A stretch of 21,470 bases of DNA from DATBLZ01 sp036555065 (GTDB taxonomy: Bacteria > Pseudomonadota > Gammaproteobacteria > Steroidobacterales > Rariloculaceae). Every line of letters starts with the position of its first letter. The first letter of the stretch is position 1. Positions 14,558 through 21,470 of this stretch are shown here, piece by piece. The stretch is taken from NCBI GenBank assembly GCA_036555065.1, contig DATBLZ010000101.1, positions 1 to 21,470 on the forward strand, in the 5' to 3' direction. The position numbers were made by a program, and so were the translations under genes. Below the pieces are notes generated by a model. The model saw only the letters and a program-made list of their open reading frames with translations. It was not told the origin of the DNA and ran no database searches.

Positions 14558-15012
14558 CCCCAAGGCGCCAGCGGATGTTGCTGATCGGGCTCGTGCTCGC
14601 CGGCGTCATCGCGGCCGCGGGGCTCGCGCTGCGCGCATTCCGCGAGAATCTTCTTTATTTCTTCAGCCCCTCGCAGGTCGTTGCGGGCGAGGCGCCCGAC
14701 GGGCGCACGTTCCGCTTGGGCGGCGTCGTCGTCGAGGGCAGCGTCGAGCGCGAGCCCGGAAGCCTCACGGTCGAGTTCGTCGTCACCGATTTCGCGCACT
14801 CGCTGCCCGTGGAGTACACAGGCGCGCTGCCGGATCTCTTCAAGGAAGGTAAGGGCGTCGTTGCGCTCGGCCGCATCGACGCGAACGGCAAATTCGTTGC
14901 CGATGAAGTGCTCGCGAAGCACGACGAGAACTACATGCCGCCCGAAGTCGCCACCGCGCTCGAGCGCGCGCGCGGCGGAACAGCGCCGGAACCCGAGACG
15001 ACACCGCAATGA
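14554..15012 (+). CDS. ccmE: periplasmic heme chaperone CcmE
   Basis: The 152-residue protein has an N-terminal signal anchor (residues about 8-28) and the OB-fold domain of CcmE. Its C-terminal motif LAKHDENYMPPEV contains H123, which forms the covalent bond to the heme vinyl group, and Y127, an axial ligand. An alanine-proline-rich tail follows, as is usual. It ferries heme from CcmC to CcmF. The AAGGAG ribosome-binding site lies just upstream of ATG 14554, and the start overlaps the ccmD stop by ATGA. Confidence 0.96.
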   Translation: MTPRRQRMLLIGLVLAGVIAAAGLALRAFRENLLYFFSPSQVVAGEAPDGRTFRLGGVVVEGSVEREPGSLTVEFVVTDFAHSLPVEYTGALPDLFKEGKGVVALGRIDANGKFVADEVLAKHDENYMPPEVATALERARGGTAPEPETTPQ

Positions 15013-16970
15013 TCCCGGAGCTCGGTCAACTCGCGCTCGTGCTCGCGCTCTGCTTGAGCCTCGTGCAGGGCGTGCTGCCGCTCGTCGGCGCACACCTTGG
15101 TCGCGCCGATTGGATGGCGCTCGCGCGCCCCGCCGCGGCCGGGCAATTCGTGTTCGTGACGCTCGCATTCGGCGTGCTCGGTTACGCGTTTCTGACCGAC
15201 GACTTCAGCGTGCTGTTCGTCGCGCAGCACTCGCACACGGAGTTGCCCACGGGCTACAAGGCCGTTGCGATTTGGGGCGGCCACGAAGGCTCGATGCTGT
15301 TTTGGATTCTCGTGCTCGCGCTCTGGACGTTCGCGGTCGCGTGCGGAAGCCTCTCGCAACCGCTCTCATTTGCGAGCCGCGTGCTCGGCGTGCTCGGGCT
15401 CGTGAGCGCCGGGACGATCGCGTTCACGTTGTTTACCTCGAATCCGTTCACTCGCCTGCAGCCTGCGCCGTTCGACGGCAACGACTTGAATCCGTTGCTC
15501 CAAGATCCCGGCATGCTCATGCATCCACCGACGCTCTATCCGGGCTACGTGGGATTGTCCGTGCCATTCGCGTTCGCGGTCGCCGCGCTTTTGACCGGCC
15601 GGCTCGACAAGGACTGGGCGCGCTGGACGCGGCCGTGGACCGTCGGCGCCTGGATCTTCTTGACGATCGGCATCACGCTCGGCAGCGCCTGGGCCTACTA
15701 CGAGCTCGGCTGGGGCGGATGGTGGTTCTGGGACGCCGTCGAGAACGCTTCGTTCATGCCGTGGCTCATGGCGACGGCGCTCCTCCATTCGCTCGCCGTC
15801 ACGGAGCGGCGGGGAATTTTCAAGAGCTGGACCGTACTGCTCGCGGTCTGCGCGTTCTCGTTGAGCTTGCTCGGCACGTTCTTGACGCGTTCGGGCGTTT
15901 TGCTGTCCGTGCACTCGTTCGCGTCGGATCCCGCGCGCGGCTTGTTCATTCTCGGGCTGCTTCTGCTCTACTCGGGCGGCGCGTTTGTGCTCTACGCAGC
16001 GCGCGCGAAGCACATGGTCGCGGAGGGCGGCTTCAAACTGATGTCGCGCGAGGCGTTCTTACTCGCGAACAACATTCTGCTCGTCGTCGCGGCCGGTGCG
16101 ATTCTGCTCGGCACTCTCTACCCGTTGTTCCTCAGTAATCTGAATCTCGGCGAGATATCCGTCGGCCGGCCGTACTTCGATTTCGTCTTCCCGTTGTTGA
16201 TGCTGCCGTTGGCGTGGCTGCTCGGGGTCGGCATGCACGCGGCGTGGAAGAATGCGTCGGGCTCCGCGCTCAAGCAACGGCTCGCGTTGCCGGCGACGCT
16301 CGCGCTCGTGCTCGGCACGACGCTGCCGTGGCTCGTTTTCGGGCGCGCGACCGTGCTTGCGATGATCGGTGTCGTCACGGGTCTTTGGGTGATGCTGAGC
16401 GCGCTGCTCGATCCCATCTCCCGCTTGGCGCGCGGCGCGCGGCCCGGTTTGACGCGCGGCCACTGGGGCATGATCACAGCGCACGTCGGCGTCGGCTTCT
16501 TCATCATCGGCGCGACTCTCGCGACGGCTTACAACGTCGAGATCGATCGCGCGGCGCGGCCCGGGGATCGGTGGGAAACGGCGGGCTATGAGGTCGCATT
16601 CGTGGGCACGCGACACGTCGAGGGCCCGAATTACACGGCCGAGGAAGGGGAGTTCGAGCTCTATCGCGGCGGCGAGCTTCTCGAGGTCATGCGCTCGCAG
16701 CAGCGCGTCTATCGCGTCCAAACCGCACCGATGACCGAAGCCGCGATCTATGGGACGCTAGCCCGCGACGTGTTCATCGCGCTCGGCGACGATCTCGGCG
16801 GCGGCGCCTGGGCCGTGCGCGTGCGCGTCAAGCCTTTCATCCGCTTCATCTGGCTCGGCGCGATCGTCATGGCGTTCGGCGGGTTGCTCGCGGCCAGCGA
16901 TCGGCGCTATTGGCGCAGCGTCAAAGCCGCCGCGGCTGCGCCTGCGGGCGCTGCGGCGCGCGGGGCCTGA
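15009..16970 (+). CDS. ccmF: cytochrome c heme lyase subunit CcmF
   Basis: This is a 653-residue protein with about fifteen membrane segments. The periplasmic tryptophan-rich heme motif is intact, GWGGWWFWDAVENAS (about 235-249), as are HSHTELP, WGGHEGSMLFW and LMHPPTLYPGYVG with conserved histidines. The C-terminal periplasmic region (VGFFIIGATLATAYN to RDVFIALGDDLGGGAWAVRV) matches CcmF. Together with CcmH and CcmI it transfers heme from CcmE to the CXXCH motif of apocytochromes. The start overlaps the ccmE stop by ATGA. The length is normal (about 650). The C-terminal tail is alanine-rich. Confidence 0.96.
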   Translation: MIPELGQLALVLALCLSLVQGVLPLVGAHLGRADWMALARPAAAGQFVFVTLAFGVLGYAFLTDDFSVLFVAQHSHTELPTGYKAVAIWGGHEGSMLFWILVLALWTFAVACGSLSQPLSFASRVLGVLGLVSAGTIAFTLFTSNPFTRLQPAPFDGNDLNPLLQDPGMLMHPPTLYPGYVGLSVPFAFAVAALLTGRLDKDWARWTRPWTVGAWIFLTIGITLGSAWAYYELGWGGWWFWDAVENASFMPWLMATALLHSLAVTERRGIFKSWTVLLAVCAFSLSLLGTFLTRSGVLLSVHSFASDPARGLFILGLLLLYSGGAFVLYAARAKHMVAEGGFKLMSREAFLLANNILLVVAAGAILLGTLYPLFLSNLNLGEISVGRPYFDFVFPLLMLPLAWLLGVGMHAAWKNASGSALKQRLALPATLALVLGTTLPWLVFGRATVLAMIGVVTGLWVMLSALLDPISRLARGARPGLTRGHWGMITAHVGVGFFIIGATLATAYNVEIDRAARPGDRWETAGYEVAFVGTRHVEGPNYTAEEGEFELYRGGELLEVMRSQQRVYRVQTAPMTEAAIYGTLARDVFIALGDDLGGGAWAVRVRVKPFIRFIWLGAIVMAFGGLLAASDRRYWRSVKAAAAAPAGAAARGA

Positions 16971-16972
16971 GC

Positions 16973-17524
16973 ATGTGGCGCTATTTCGTTCCCGTGGCCG
17001 TGCTCGCCGTGCTGGCGGCCTTTTTTTACGGCGGCCTGCACCTCAACCCGAGCAGGATCACCTCGCCGTTGCTCGGTAAGCCCATGCCCGAGTTCAGCTT
17101 GCCGACGGTTCGTGATCCTGCGGCGAGCATCGGCTCGGCGGACCTGCGCGGGCAGGTGACGCTGCTCAACGCTTGGGGCACGTGGTGCGTCGAATGCCGC
17201 CACGAGCACGCTTTTCTGCTCGAGTTGGCGCGGAGCGGCGTGCCGATCTACGGCCTGAATCTCAAGGATGATCGCGCGGCGGCCGTCGCATGGCTCGACG
17301 ACCTCGGCGATCCGTACGTGACGTCGGCATTCGATGCGGACGGACGCGTGGCGATCGACTGGGGCGTCTACGGCGCGCCCGAGACGTTTCTGATCGGCCG
17401 CGACGGCACGGTCTTGTACAAGCACATCTCCCCGATGACGCCCGCGGTGTGGCGGCAGGATTTCGTGCCGTTGATCGAACGCGAATGCGGGAGCGCGCCA
17501 TGCCCGAGTCTCGGCCCGCAATGA
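16973..17524 (+). CDS. ccmG: thiol-disulfide oxidoreductase CcmG (DsbE)
   Basis: From ATG 16973 the product has 183 residues: a membrane anchor (about 4-20) and a periplasmic thioredoxin fold. The active site is WCVEC (C72 and C75). The cis-proline loop is GVYGAPETF, with the GAPET form typical of CcmG, followed by IGRDGTVLYKHIS. CcmG keeps apocytochrome or CcmH cysteines reduced, drawing electrons from a CcdA/DsbD-type protein that is not in this window. The gene begins 2 bases after the ccmF stop; an upstream in-frame start at 16910 would lie inside ccmF and give an implausible cysteine- and arginine-rich extension. Confidence 0.95.
   Translation: MWRYFVPVAVLAVLAAFFYGGLHLNPSRITSPLLGKPMPEFSLPTVRDPAASIGSADLRGQVTLLNAWGTWCVECRHEHAFLLELARSGVPIYGLNLKDDRAAAVAWLDDLGDPYVTSAFDADGRVAIDWGVYGAPETFLIGRDGTVLYKHISPMTPAVWRQDFVPLIERECGSAPCPSLGPQ
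17489..17493 (+). promoter_or_regulatory. ribosome-binding site supporting the upstream ccmH start
   Basis: GGGAG lies six bases before ATG 17500. The alternative ATG 17521 overlaps the ccmG stop in the ATGA style of this operon but has only a weak GAG upstream. Confidence 0.45.
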
Positions 17525-17958
17525 CCGGCCGTTTGGGCGCACTCGTGGCTCTCGTATCGATCGTTGCGGCGGTGTGCGCGAGCGCGCAACAACCGCCGGG
17601 GCAACCGATTCCGCCGATCGACGATCCCGCGCTCGACGCGCGTTACCAAGCGCTGATCCACGAGGTTCGTTGCCTCGTCTGCGAGAACCGCTCGATCGCC
17701 GAGTCGCCGTCGGACGTCGCCCATGACTTGAAGAAGCTCATCCACGAGATGGTCCTCGCCGGCAAGAGCGACGCCGAGATTGCCGAGTTCCTCGCCGCGC
17801 GTTATGGAGATTCGATCTTGTACCGGCCGCCGGTGCAGCCGAACACGTGGGTGCTCTGGGGCGGGCCGGCCGTCCTGCTATTGCTCGGGGCGTTCGTGTT
17901 TGTGCGCATCGTGCGCGCACGCGCCGCGCAACCGATCGAGGAGGATGAGCCCGAATGA
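17500..17958 (+). CDS. ccmH: cytochrome c maturation protein CcmH (reductase subunit)
   Basis: The product has 152 residues from ATG 17500, or 145 from ATG 17521. It has a signal peptide ending near ASAQ, then the conserved VRCLVCEN motif (cysteines 58 and 61 counted from 17500) in a three-helix periplasmic domain with SIAESPSDVAHDLKK. A single C-terminal membrane helix follows (WVLWGGPAVLLLLGAFVFV) with an acidic tail. CcmH holds and reduces the apocytochrome CXXCH cysteines and works with CcmF, CcmG and CcmI. It overlaps both the preceding and the following gene. Confidence 0.95.
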   Translation: MPESRPAMTGRLGALVALVSIVAAVCASAQQPPGQPIPPIDDPALDARYQALIHEVRCLVCENRSIAESPSDVAHDLKKLIHEMVLAGKSDAEIAEFLAARYGDSILYRPPVQPNTWVLWGGPAVLLLLGAFVFVRIVRARAAQPIEEDEPE

Positions 17959-18962
17959 GCGGCTTCTGGATCGGTGCCGCGCTGTGCGTCGCTACAGCGC
18001 TCGCTTTCTTGCTGTTTCCCCTTTGGCGTGAGCGGCAGCGCAGCGGCCGTTGGCCGGCGGCCGCCGTGGCGGTTTCGCTCGCTACCGCGCCCGTGGCCGT
18101 CGGCACGTATCTCGCGGTCACGAATTGGGACCCAGCGCAGTCGACGAGCGCGTCTGCGGCGGAGCGCGCGATGGTCACGCAGCTTGCGGCGAAGCTCGTC
18201 GCGAACCCCGACGACGTCGCCGGTTGGCGCTTGCTCGGTCGCAGTTACATGGTCCTCGGGGAGTATCGGCTCGGGCGGCAGGCGTACATCGAGGCGTGGA
18301 ACCGCACGCCGATGCCGGACAACGATCTCAAGCTCGCGTTGGCCGAGGCGCTGATCTTCACGGATCGAGCGAGCCTCAACGGCGATGGTGGGCGCCTCGT
18401 CGAGGAAGTCTTGCGCGACGAGCCCGATAACCAGGGGGCGCTTTGGTTCGGCGGCCTCGTCGCGATGGAGCTCGGCCAACAGGATCTTGCGCGCGCGCGT
18501 TGGACGCGCTTCCTCGAATTCAATCCGCCCGAAGACGTTGCGAGCACGGTCAGGCGCATGCTCGCGCAAATTCCGGGCGGCACGTCGACCGCGCCCGCGG
18601 CGGCGACAGCGCAGTCCGGCTTCGCGCTCGAGCTCGACATTCGCGTCGACGCGAGCGTCTCACTGGCCTCGGTCGGGCCTGCCGCCGCGCTATTCATCTT
18701 CGCGCGCGCGCCGGGCGAGCGGGCGCCGGTTGCGGTCATTCGCCAACCCGTGGGTGCGCTGCCGGGCACGTTCACGTTGAGCGATAGCAACGTCATGATC
18801 GCCGGCCGCTCGTTGACGGCGTTCCCGGAGCTGACTTTGATCGCGCGCGTGTCGCGGAGCGGCCAACCCGCGGAGCAGCCCGGCGATCTCTATGCCGAGG
18901 CCACTTACCGGCAAGGGGACGCAACCCAAGTCGTGCTCCTCATCGACAAGGTAGTGCCGTGA
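17955..18962 (+). CDS. ccmI: cytochrome c maturation TPR protein CcmI (CycH)
   Basis: The 335-residue protein has two N-terminal membrane helices (about 4-22 and 34-54), the CcmI-1 domain, and a periplasmic TPR region (about 70-200) with PDDVAGWRLLGRSYMVLGEY and DNQGALWFGGLVAMELGQ. A C-terminal domain (about 215-335) rich in beta strands matches the CcmI-2 part, including ALFIFARAPGERAPVAV and DLYAEATYR. CcmI is the chaperone that binds the C-terminal helix of apocytochrome c and presents it to CcmF/H. The start overlaps the ccmH stop by ATGA. The intermembrane loop carrying a leucine-zipper in some alphaproteobacteria is short here, as in other gammaproteobacteria. Confidence 0.93.
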   Translation: MSGFWIGAALCVATALAFLLFPLWRERQRSGRWPAAAVAVSLATAPVAVGTYLAVTNWDPAQSTSASAAERAMVTQLAAKLVANPDDVAGWRLLGRSYMVLGEYRLGRQAYIEAWNRTPMPDNDLKLALAEALIFTDRASLNGDGGRLVEEVLRDEPDNQGALWFGGLVAMELGQQDLARARWTRFLEFNPPEDVASTVRRMLAQIPGGTSTAPAAATAQSGFALELDIRVDASVSLASVGPAAALFIFARAPGERAPVAVIRQPVGALPGTFTLSDSNVMIAGRSLTAFPELTLIARVSRSGQPAEQPGDLYAEATYRQGDATQVVLLIDKVVP

Positions 18963-18966
18963 CGGC

Positions 18967-19872
18967 ATGCCGGAGCTTCCGGACATCACGGTCTACATCG
19001 AAGCGCTTCGCGAGCGCGTGCTCGGCGAGCGGCTGAGGCGCATCGAGCTCAAGACTCCATTTTTGCTGCGCTCGGTATCTCCGTCGATCGACGAGCTCGT
19101 CGGCAAGCGCGTGCGCTCGTTCGAGCGCTTGGGCAAGCGAATCGCGATCGGCTTCGACGAGGGTTTGTGGCTCGTGCTGCACCTCATGGTCGCGGGGCGC
19201 CTGCACTGGCGGACCAACGGCACGAAAGGCGCTCGAGGTAGGACCGCGGCCGTGTTCGAGTTCGATTCGGGCACGCTGTCTCTCACGGAAGCCGGAACGC
19301 AGAAGCGTGCGTCGCTGCACGTCGTGCGCGGCAACACGGACCTGCGGAGCCACGACCCCGGCGGTATCGACGCGCTCACGGCGGATTTCGCGAGCTTCCG
19401 CAAAGCCATGACGCGCGAGAATCACACGCTCAAGCGCGCGCTCACGGATCCCACGATCCTGAGCGGCGTCGGCAATGCCTACTCCGACGAGATCCTGCAC
19501 CGCGCACGACTCTCGCCGGTCGCTTTGACGACGCGGCTCGCGGACGAGGAGCTCGAGCGGCTCCGCGTTGCCGTACAGGAGACACTGAAGGAGTGGCTTG
19601 CGCGATTGCGCGCGGAGCGCGGCACCGAGTTCCCCGAGCACGTGACCGCGTTTCGCGAGGGTATGGCCGTGCATGGCCGCTACGGGAAACCGTGCCCCGT
19701 GTGCGGCACGGCCGTGCAGAGAATCCGCTACGCGAGCAACGAGACGAACTACTGCCCGCGCTGTCAGACCGGCGGCAAGCTGCTCGCGGATCGCTCGCTA
19801 TCGCGGTTGCTCAAGAGCGATTGGCCGCGTACTGTCGATGAGCTCGAGAAGCAGAGGGGTGGGCGACGATGA
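18967..19872 (+). CDS. Fpg/Nei-family DNA glycosylase, divergent subgroup
   Basis: The 301 residues start with MPELPD, the catalytic P2 and E3 of formamidopyrimidine-DNA glycosylases. The conserved lysine of the RLGKRI loop, the HLMVAGRL motif and the helix-two-turns-helix GVGNAYSDEIL are present. A C-terminal zinc finger has C243, C246, C263 and C266. The family excises oxidised bases (8-oxoguanine and ring-opened purines, or oxidised pyrimidines in Nei) with lyase activity. Two departures are clear. The zinc-finger arginine of Fpg is replaced by asparagine (N258 in SNETNYC), and about 35 residues follow the finger whereas Fpg normally ends there. It may therefore be a paralogue with a different lesion preference, not the housekeeping mutM. 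It starts 4 bases after the ccmI stop and overlaps dinB by ATGA. Confidence 0.88.
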   Translation: MPELPDITVYIEALRERVLGERLRRIELKTPFLLRSVSPSIDELVGKRVRSFERLGKRIAIGFDEGLWLVLHLMVAGRLHWRTNGTKGARGRTAAVFEFDSGTLSLTEAGTQKRASLHVVRGNTDLRSHDPGGIDALTADFASFRKAMTRENHTLKRALTDPTILSGVGNAYSDEILHRARLSPVALTTRLADEELERLRVAVQETLKEWLARLRAERGTEFPEHVTAFREGMAVHGRYGKPCPVCGTAVQRIRYASNETNYCPRCQTGGKLLADRSLSRLLKSDWPRTVDELEKQRGGRR

Positions 19873-21092
19873 CGGGCTGGCCGCGCGTGATCGCGCACGC
19901 GGACATGGACGCGTTCTACGCGGCCATCGAGCAGCTCGACGATCCGGCGCTGCGCGGCAAGCCGATTCTCGTCGGGCCGAAGAGTCGGCGCGGCGTCGTG
20001 CTCACGGCGAGCTACGAAGCGCGGCCTGCGGGCGTCGGCAGCGCAATGCCGATGGCGGCCGCGGTCCGACGCTGTCCCGAGGCGATCGTCGTGCCGCCGC
20101 GCTTCGACCGCTACCGCGACGTTTCGCGCACTGTCATGCGCGTGCTCGGGGATTTCTCGCCTGTCGTCGAAGCGCTGAGCCTCGATGAAGCATTCCTCGA
20201 CATGTCGGGCAGCGAGCGGATACTCGGTAGCCCCGAATCGTTCGCACGCAAGCTCAAACGCGCCGTCGCGGAAGCGACCGGCGGGCTCACGGTCTCGGTC
20301 GGTGTCTCAGGGACCAAATACGTCGCGAAGGTCGCGAGCGCGTTTTGCAAGCCCGATGGGCTCACGATCGTGCCTCCGGCCGAAGCGCGCGACTGGCTCG
20401 CGCCGCAGCCCGTGAGCGTGCTCTGGGGCGCGGGGCCGAAGGTATGCGCCAAGCTCGCGGCACTCGGCCTGCATACGGTCGGCGACGTCGCGTCCGTGGA
20501 TTCGATGCGTTTGACGGCGGCGCTCGGACAGACCGGCTCGCATCTTCAGGCGTTGGCGCGCGCCGAGGACCCGCGCGTCGTCGAGCATGCACGCGCCGCC
20601 AAGAGCTTGAGCTGCGAGCACACGCTCGAGACCGACGTCAAAACGGCACAGGAGCTCCGGTTCCATTTGCGCGACGCTGCGGATACGGTGGGACGCAGAC
20701 TTCGCCGGCAAGGCTATGTCGCGCGCGGCGTGCGCGTGAAGCTCAAGCGCACGGATTTCCAGCTCGTGAGCCGCCAAGCGGTGCTGGCCGAGCCGACGCA
20801 AAGCGCCGAGCAGCTCTGGCGAGCCGCGGTCGCGCTCGCACAGGGGCTCGAAGCGCAGGGTCCCTACCGCCTCGTCGGCATCGCGGCATTTGCGCTCGCG
20901 TCGCGCGACGAAGAGATGCAGCTCGACCTGCTCGCGCCGACGGCGGCGCGCGCCGACCGCCTCGAGGCCGCCCTCGACGCAGTCGAGGAGCGTTTCGGCG
21001 CCGGCGCCGTGCAACGGGCCCGCGAGCGCATGCGGCCCGTCGTCGTCGAGGGCGCGAGCGATCTCGATTTCCTGACAGAGGATCGCGACTGA
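19869..21092 (+). CDS. dinB: DNA polymerase IV (Y-family translesion polymerase)
   Basis: The 407-residue protein carries the Y-family catalytic motifs HADMDAFYAAIE (metal ligand D12, steric gate Y17) and ALSLDEAFLD (D106, E107). It also has SVGVSGTKYVAKVAS, a helix-hairpin-helix LWGAGPKVCAKLAALGL, and a little-finger domain with GVRVKLKRTDFQLVSRQ. QLDLL at 351-355 is a plausible sliding-clamp-binding motif. It extends primers past lesions with low fidelity. The finger segment normally reading ARKFGVRSAMP is ARPAGVGSAMP here. The start overlaps the glycosylase stop (ATGA) behind a GAGGGG purine run. No LexA box is visible directly upstream, as expected for a promoter-distal gene; the unit presumably reads through from ccm. 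Confidence 0.94.
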   Translation: MTGWPRVIAHADMDAFYAAIEQLDDPALRGKPILVGPKSRRGVVLTASYEARPAGVGSAMPMAAAVRRCPEAIVVPPRFDRYRDVSRTVMRVLGDFSPVVEALSLDEAFLDMSGSERILGSPESFARKLKRAVAEATGGLTVSVGVSGTKYVAKVASAFCKPDGLTIVPPAEARDWLAPQPVSVLWGAGPKVCAKLAALGLHTVGDVASVDSMRLTAALGQTGSHLQALARAEDPRVVEHARAAKSLSCEHTLETDVKTAQELRFHLRDAADTVGRRLRRQGYVARGVRVKLKRTDFQLVSRQAVLAEPTQSAEQLWRAAVALAQGLEAQGPYRLVGIAAFALASRDEEMQLDLLAPTAARADRLEAALDAVEERFGAGAVQRARERMRPVVVEGASDLDFLTEDRD

Positions 21093-21094
21093 AG

Positions 21095-21132
21095 TCGCTC
21101 CCACAAGGTTGTGGGAGCGGCTTTAGCCGCGA
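21095..21132. repeat. REP-like palindromic element between dinB and the Uup-type gene
   Basis: GTGGGAGCGGCTTTAGCCGCGA (given in two parts: GTGGGAG, then GCGGC-TTTA-GCCGC with GA) has the head and hairpin layout of REP sequences common in pseudomonads and xanthomonads. It is preceded by the inverted head CGCTCCCACA, so the element is a partial inverted pair. No other copy was noticed in this window, and no RAYT transposase gene is present. Confidence 0.6.
21096..21124. terminator. bidirectional terminator-like hairpin after dinB
   Basis: CGCTCCCACA (21096-21105) pairs perfectly with TGTGGGAGCG (21110-21119), followed by GCTTT on the plus strand. It lies 3 bases after the dinB stop and just beyond the stop of the convergent gene, so it could end transcripts from both sides. 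Confidence 0.6.
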
Positions 21133-21470
21133 TCTTCGAGCTCGAGCCAGCGGGTCATCGCGGCCTCGAGCTGGTCCTCTGCGTCGGCGAGTGCCGTAAG
21201 CCGACGCCGCACGATCTCGTGCGTTTGCGCGAAAAAATCTGGCGCCGAGATCTCGGTCTGGAGTGCCGCGATCGCGGACTCGAGGCGGTCGATCGTGGTC
21301 GGCAGCTCATTCAGCTCGCGTTGTAGCTTGAACGACAGCTTGCGCGTGGCTGCGGGCTTCTTCGCAGCGGCTTCAGGGGGCAGGGCGCTGGCGCCGCGTT
21401 GGCTTTGGGCCGCAGCAGGCCGACGAGCACCCACAGCGTGCCGGTCTCCGGGTTGGCCCGTTCCCCCCTG
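21123..21470 (-). CDS. uup: ABC-F ATPase Uup, C-terminal end (runs off the right edge)
   Basis: About 115 codons are open to the window edge. The last 70 residues, KLSFKLQRELNELPTTIDR to WLELEDRG, match the C-terminal coiled-coil of Uup as recalled from E. coli (KLSYKLQRELEQLP, then a PHE-like turn, then an AAEQELE helix). This domain gives Uup DNA binding; the ABC-F ATPase cassettes lie outside the window. The upstream part is an alanine-proline-glutamine linker, which is variable in this family. The usual VGGY block is not seen in the last 60 bases in any frame, so it either lies beyond the edge or is divergent. The stop codon is inside the REP-like element. Confidence 0.75.
   Translation of the reverse strand, partial: QGGTGQPGDRHAVGARRPAAAQSQRGASALPPEAAAKKPAATRKLSFKLQRELNELPTTIDRLESAIAALQTEISAPDFFAQTHEIVRRRLTALADAEDQLEAAMTRWLELEDRG

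Noticed and set aside
14681..16138. 485-residue plus-strand open frame
   Set aside because: It overlaps ccmE and ccmF in another frame, is composed largely of Arg and Ala, and has no motif; it is a shadow of the real genes.
16910..16972. upstream start for ccmG giving a 204-residue form
   Set aside because: It would lie inside ccmF and add a Cys/Arg-rich stretch before a good membrane anchor; ATG 16973 directly after the ccmF stop is more natural.

Overview
The window looks like a piece of a chromosome from a GC-rich gammaproteobacterium. The evidence is a System I cytochrome c maturation cluster in the order ccmABCDEFGHI, tRNA genes that encode their own CCA ends, outer-membrane TonB-dependent receptors and a lipoprotein, and a REP-like palindrome of the kind scattered through pseudomonad and xanthomonad genomes. 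No transposase, integrase, phage gene or CRISPR array was seen. The order and genus cannot be fixed from the sequence alone.

Layout. (1) 1-2118, minus strand: a thiamine-diphosphate enzyme of the acetolactate synthase type, followed 50 bases later by the start of a TonB-dependent receptor that runs off the left edge. (2) 2192-4765, plus strand: a HupE/UreJ-like membrane protein, a secreted SYLF-domain protein and a glutaryl-CoA dehydrogenase. (3) 4815-6158: tRNA-Cys, then on the minus strand a decayed phosphate-selective porin (large deletion, two frameshifts) and a small two-gene unit of unknown function. (4) 6237-6590: a tRNA-Leu(UAA) gene split by a 246-base group I intron, behind a perfect TATAAT box. 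(5) 6598-11977: a self-contained module made of an OmpR/PhoB-type regulator whose receiver has lost every phosphorylation residue, a large beta-rich lipoprotein and a 935-residue TonB-dependent receptor, closed by a strong terminator. Both promoter regions of the module carry elements at an 11-base period, the geometry bound by PhoB/OmpR winged helices. (6) 12321-21092: ccmA to ccmI, then an Fpg/Nei-family DNA glycosylase and DNA polymerase IV, all on one strand with gaps or overlaps of only a few bases. (7) A REP-like palindrome between dinB and the convergent 3' end of an Uup-type ABC-F gene.

How the genes work together. CcmAB, with CcmC and CcmD, load heme onto CcmE. CcmF, CcmH and CcmI attach it to apocytochromes whose cysteines are kept reduced by CcmG. 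The glycosylase and Pol IV at the end of the same unit would link base-excision repair and translesion synthesis to that operon. The regulator-lipoprotein-receptor block is best read as a nutrient uptake system whose substrate is unknown; phosphate is only one possibility.

The strongest unusual items are the tRNA-Leu group I intron and the phosphorylation-dead regulator with 11-base phased repeats in front of it and in front of the lipoprotein-receptor pair. Secondary items are a non-canonical tryptophan motif in CcmC, an Fpg-like protein whose zinc-finger arginine is replaced, and the porin remnant.
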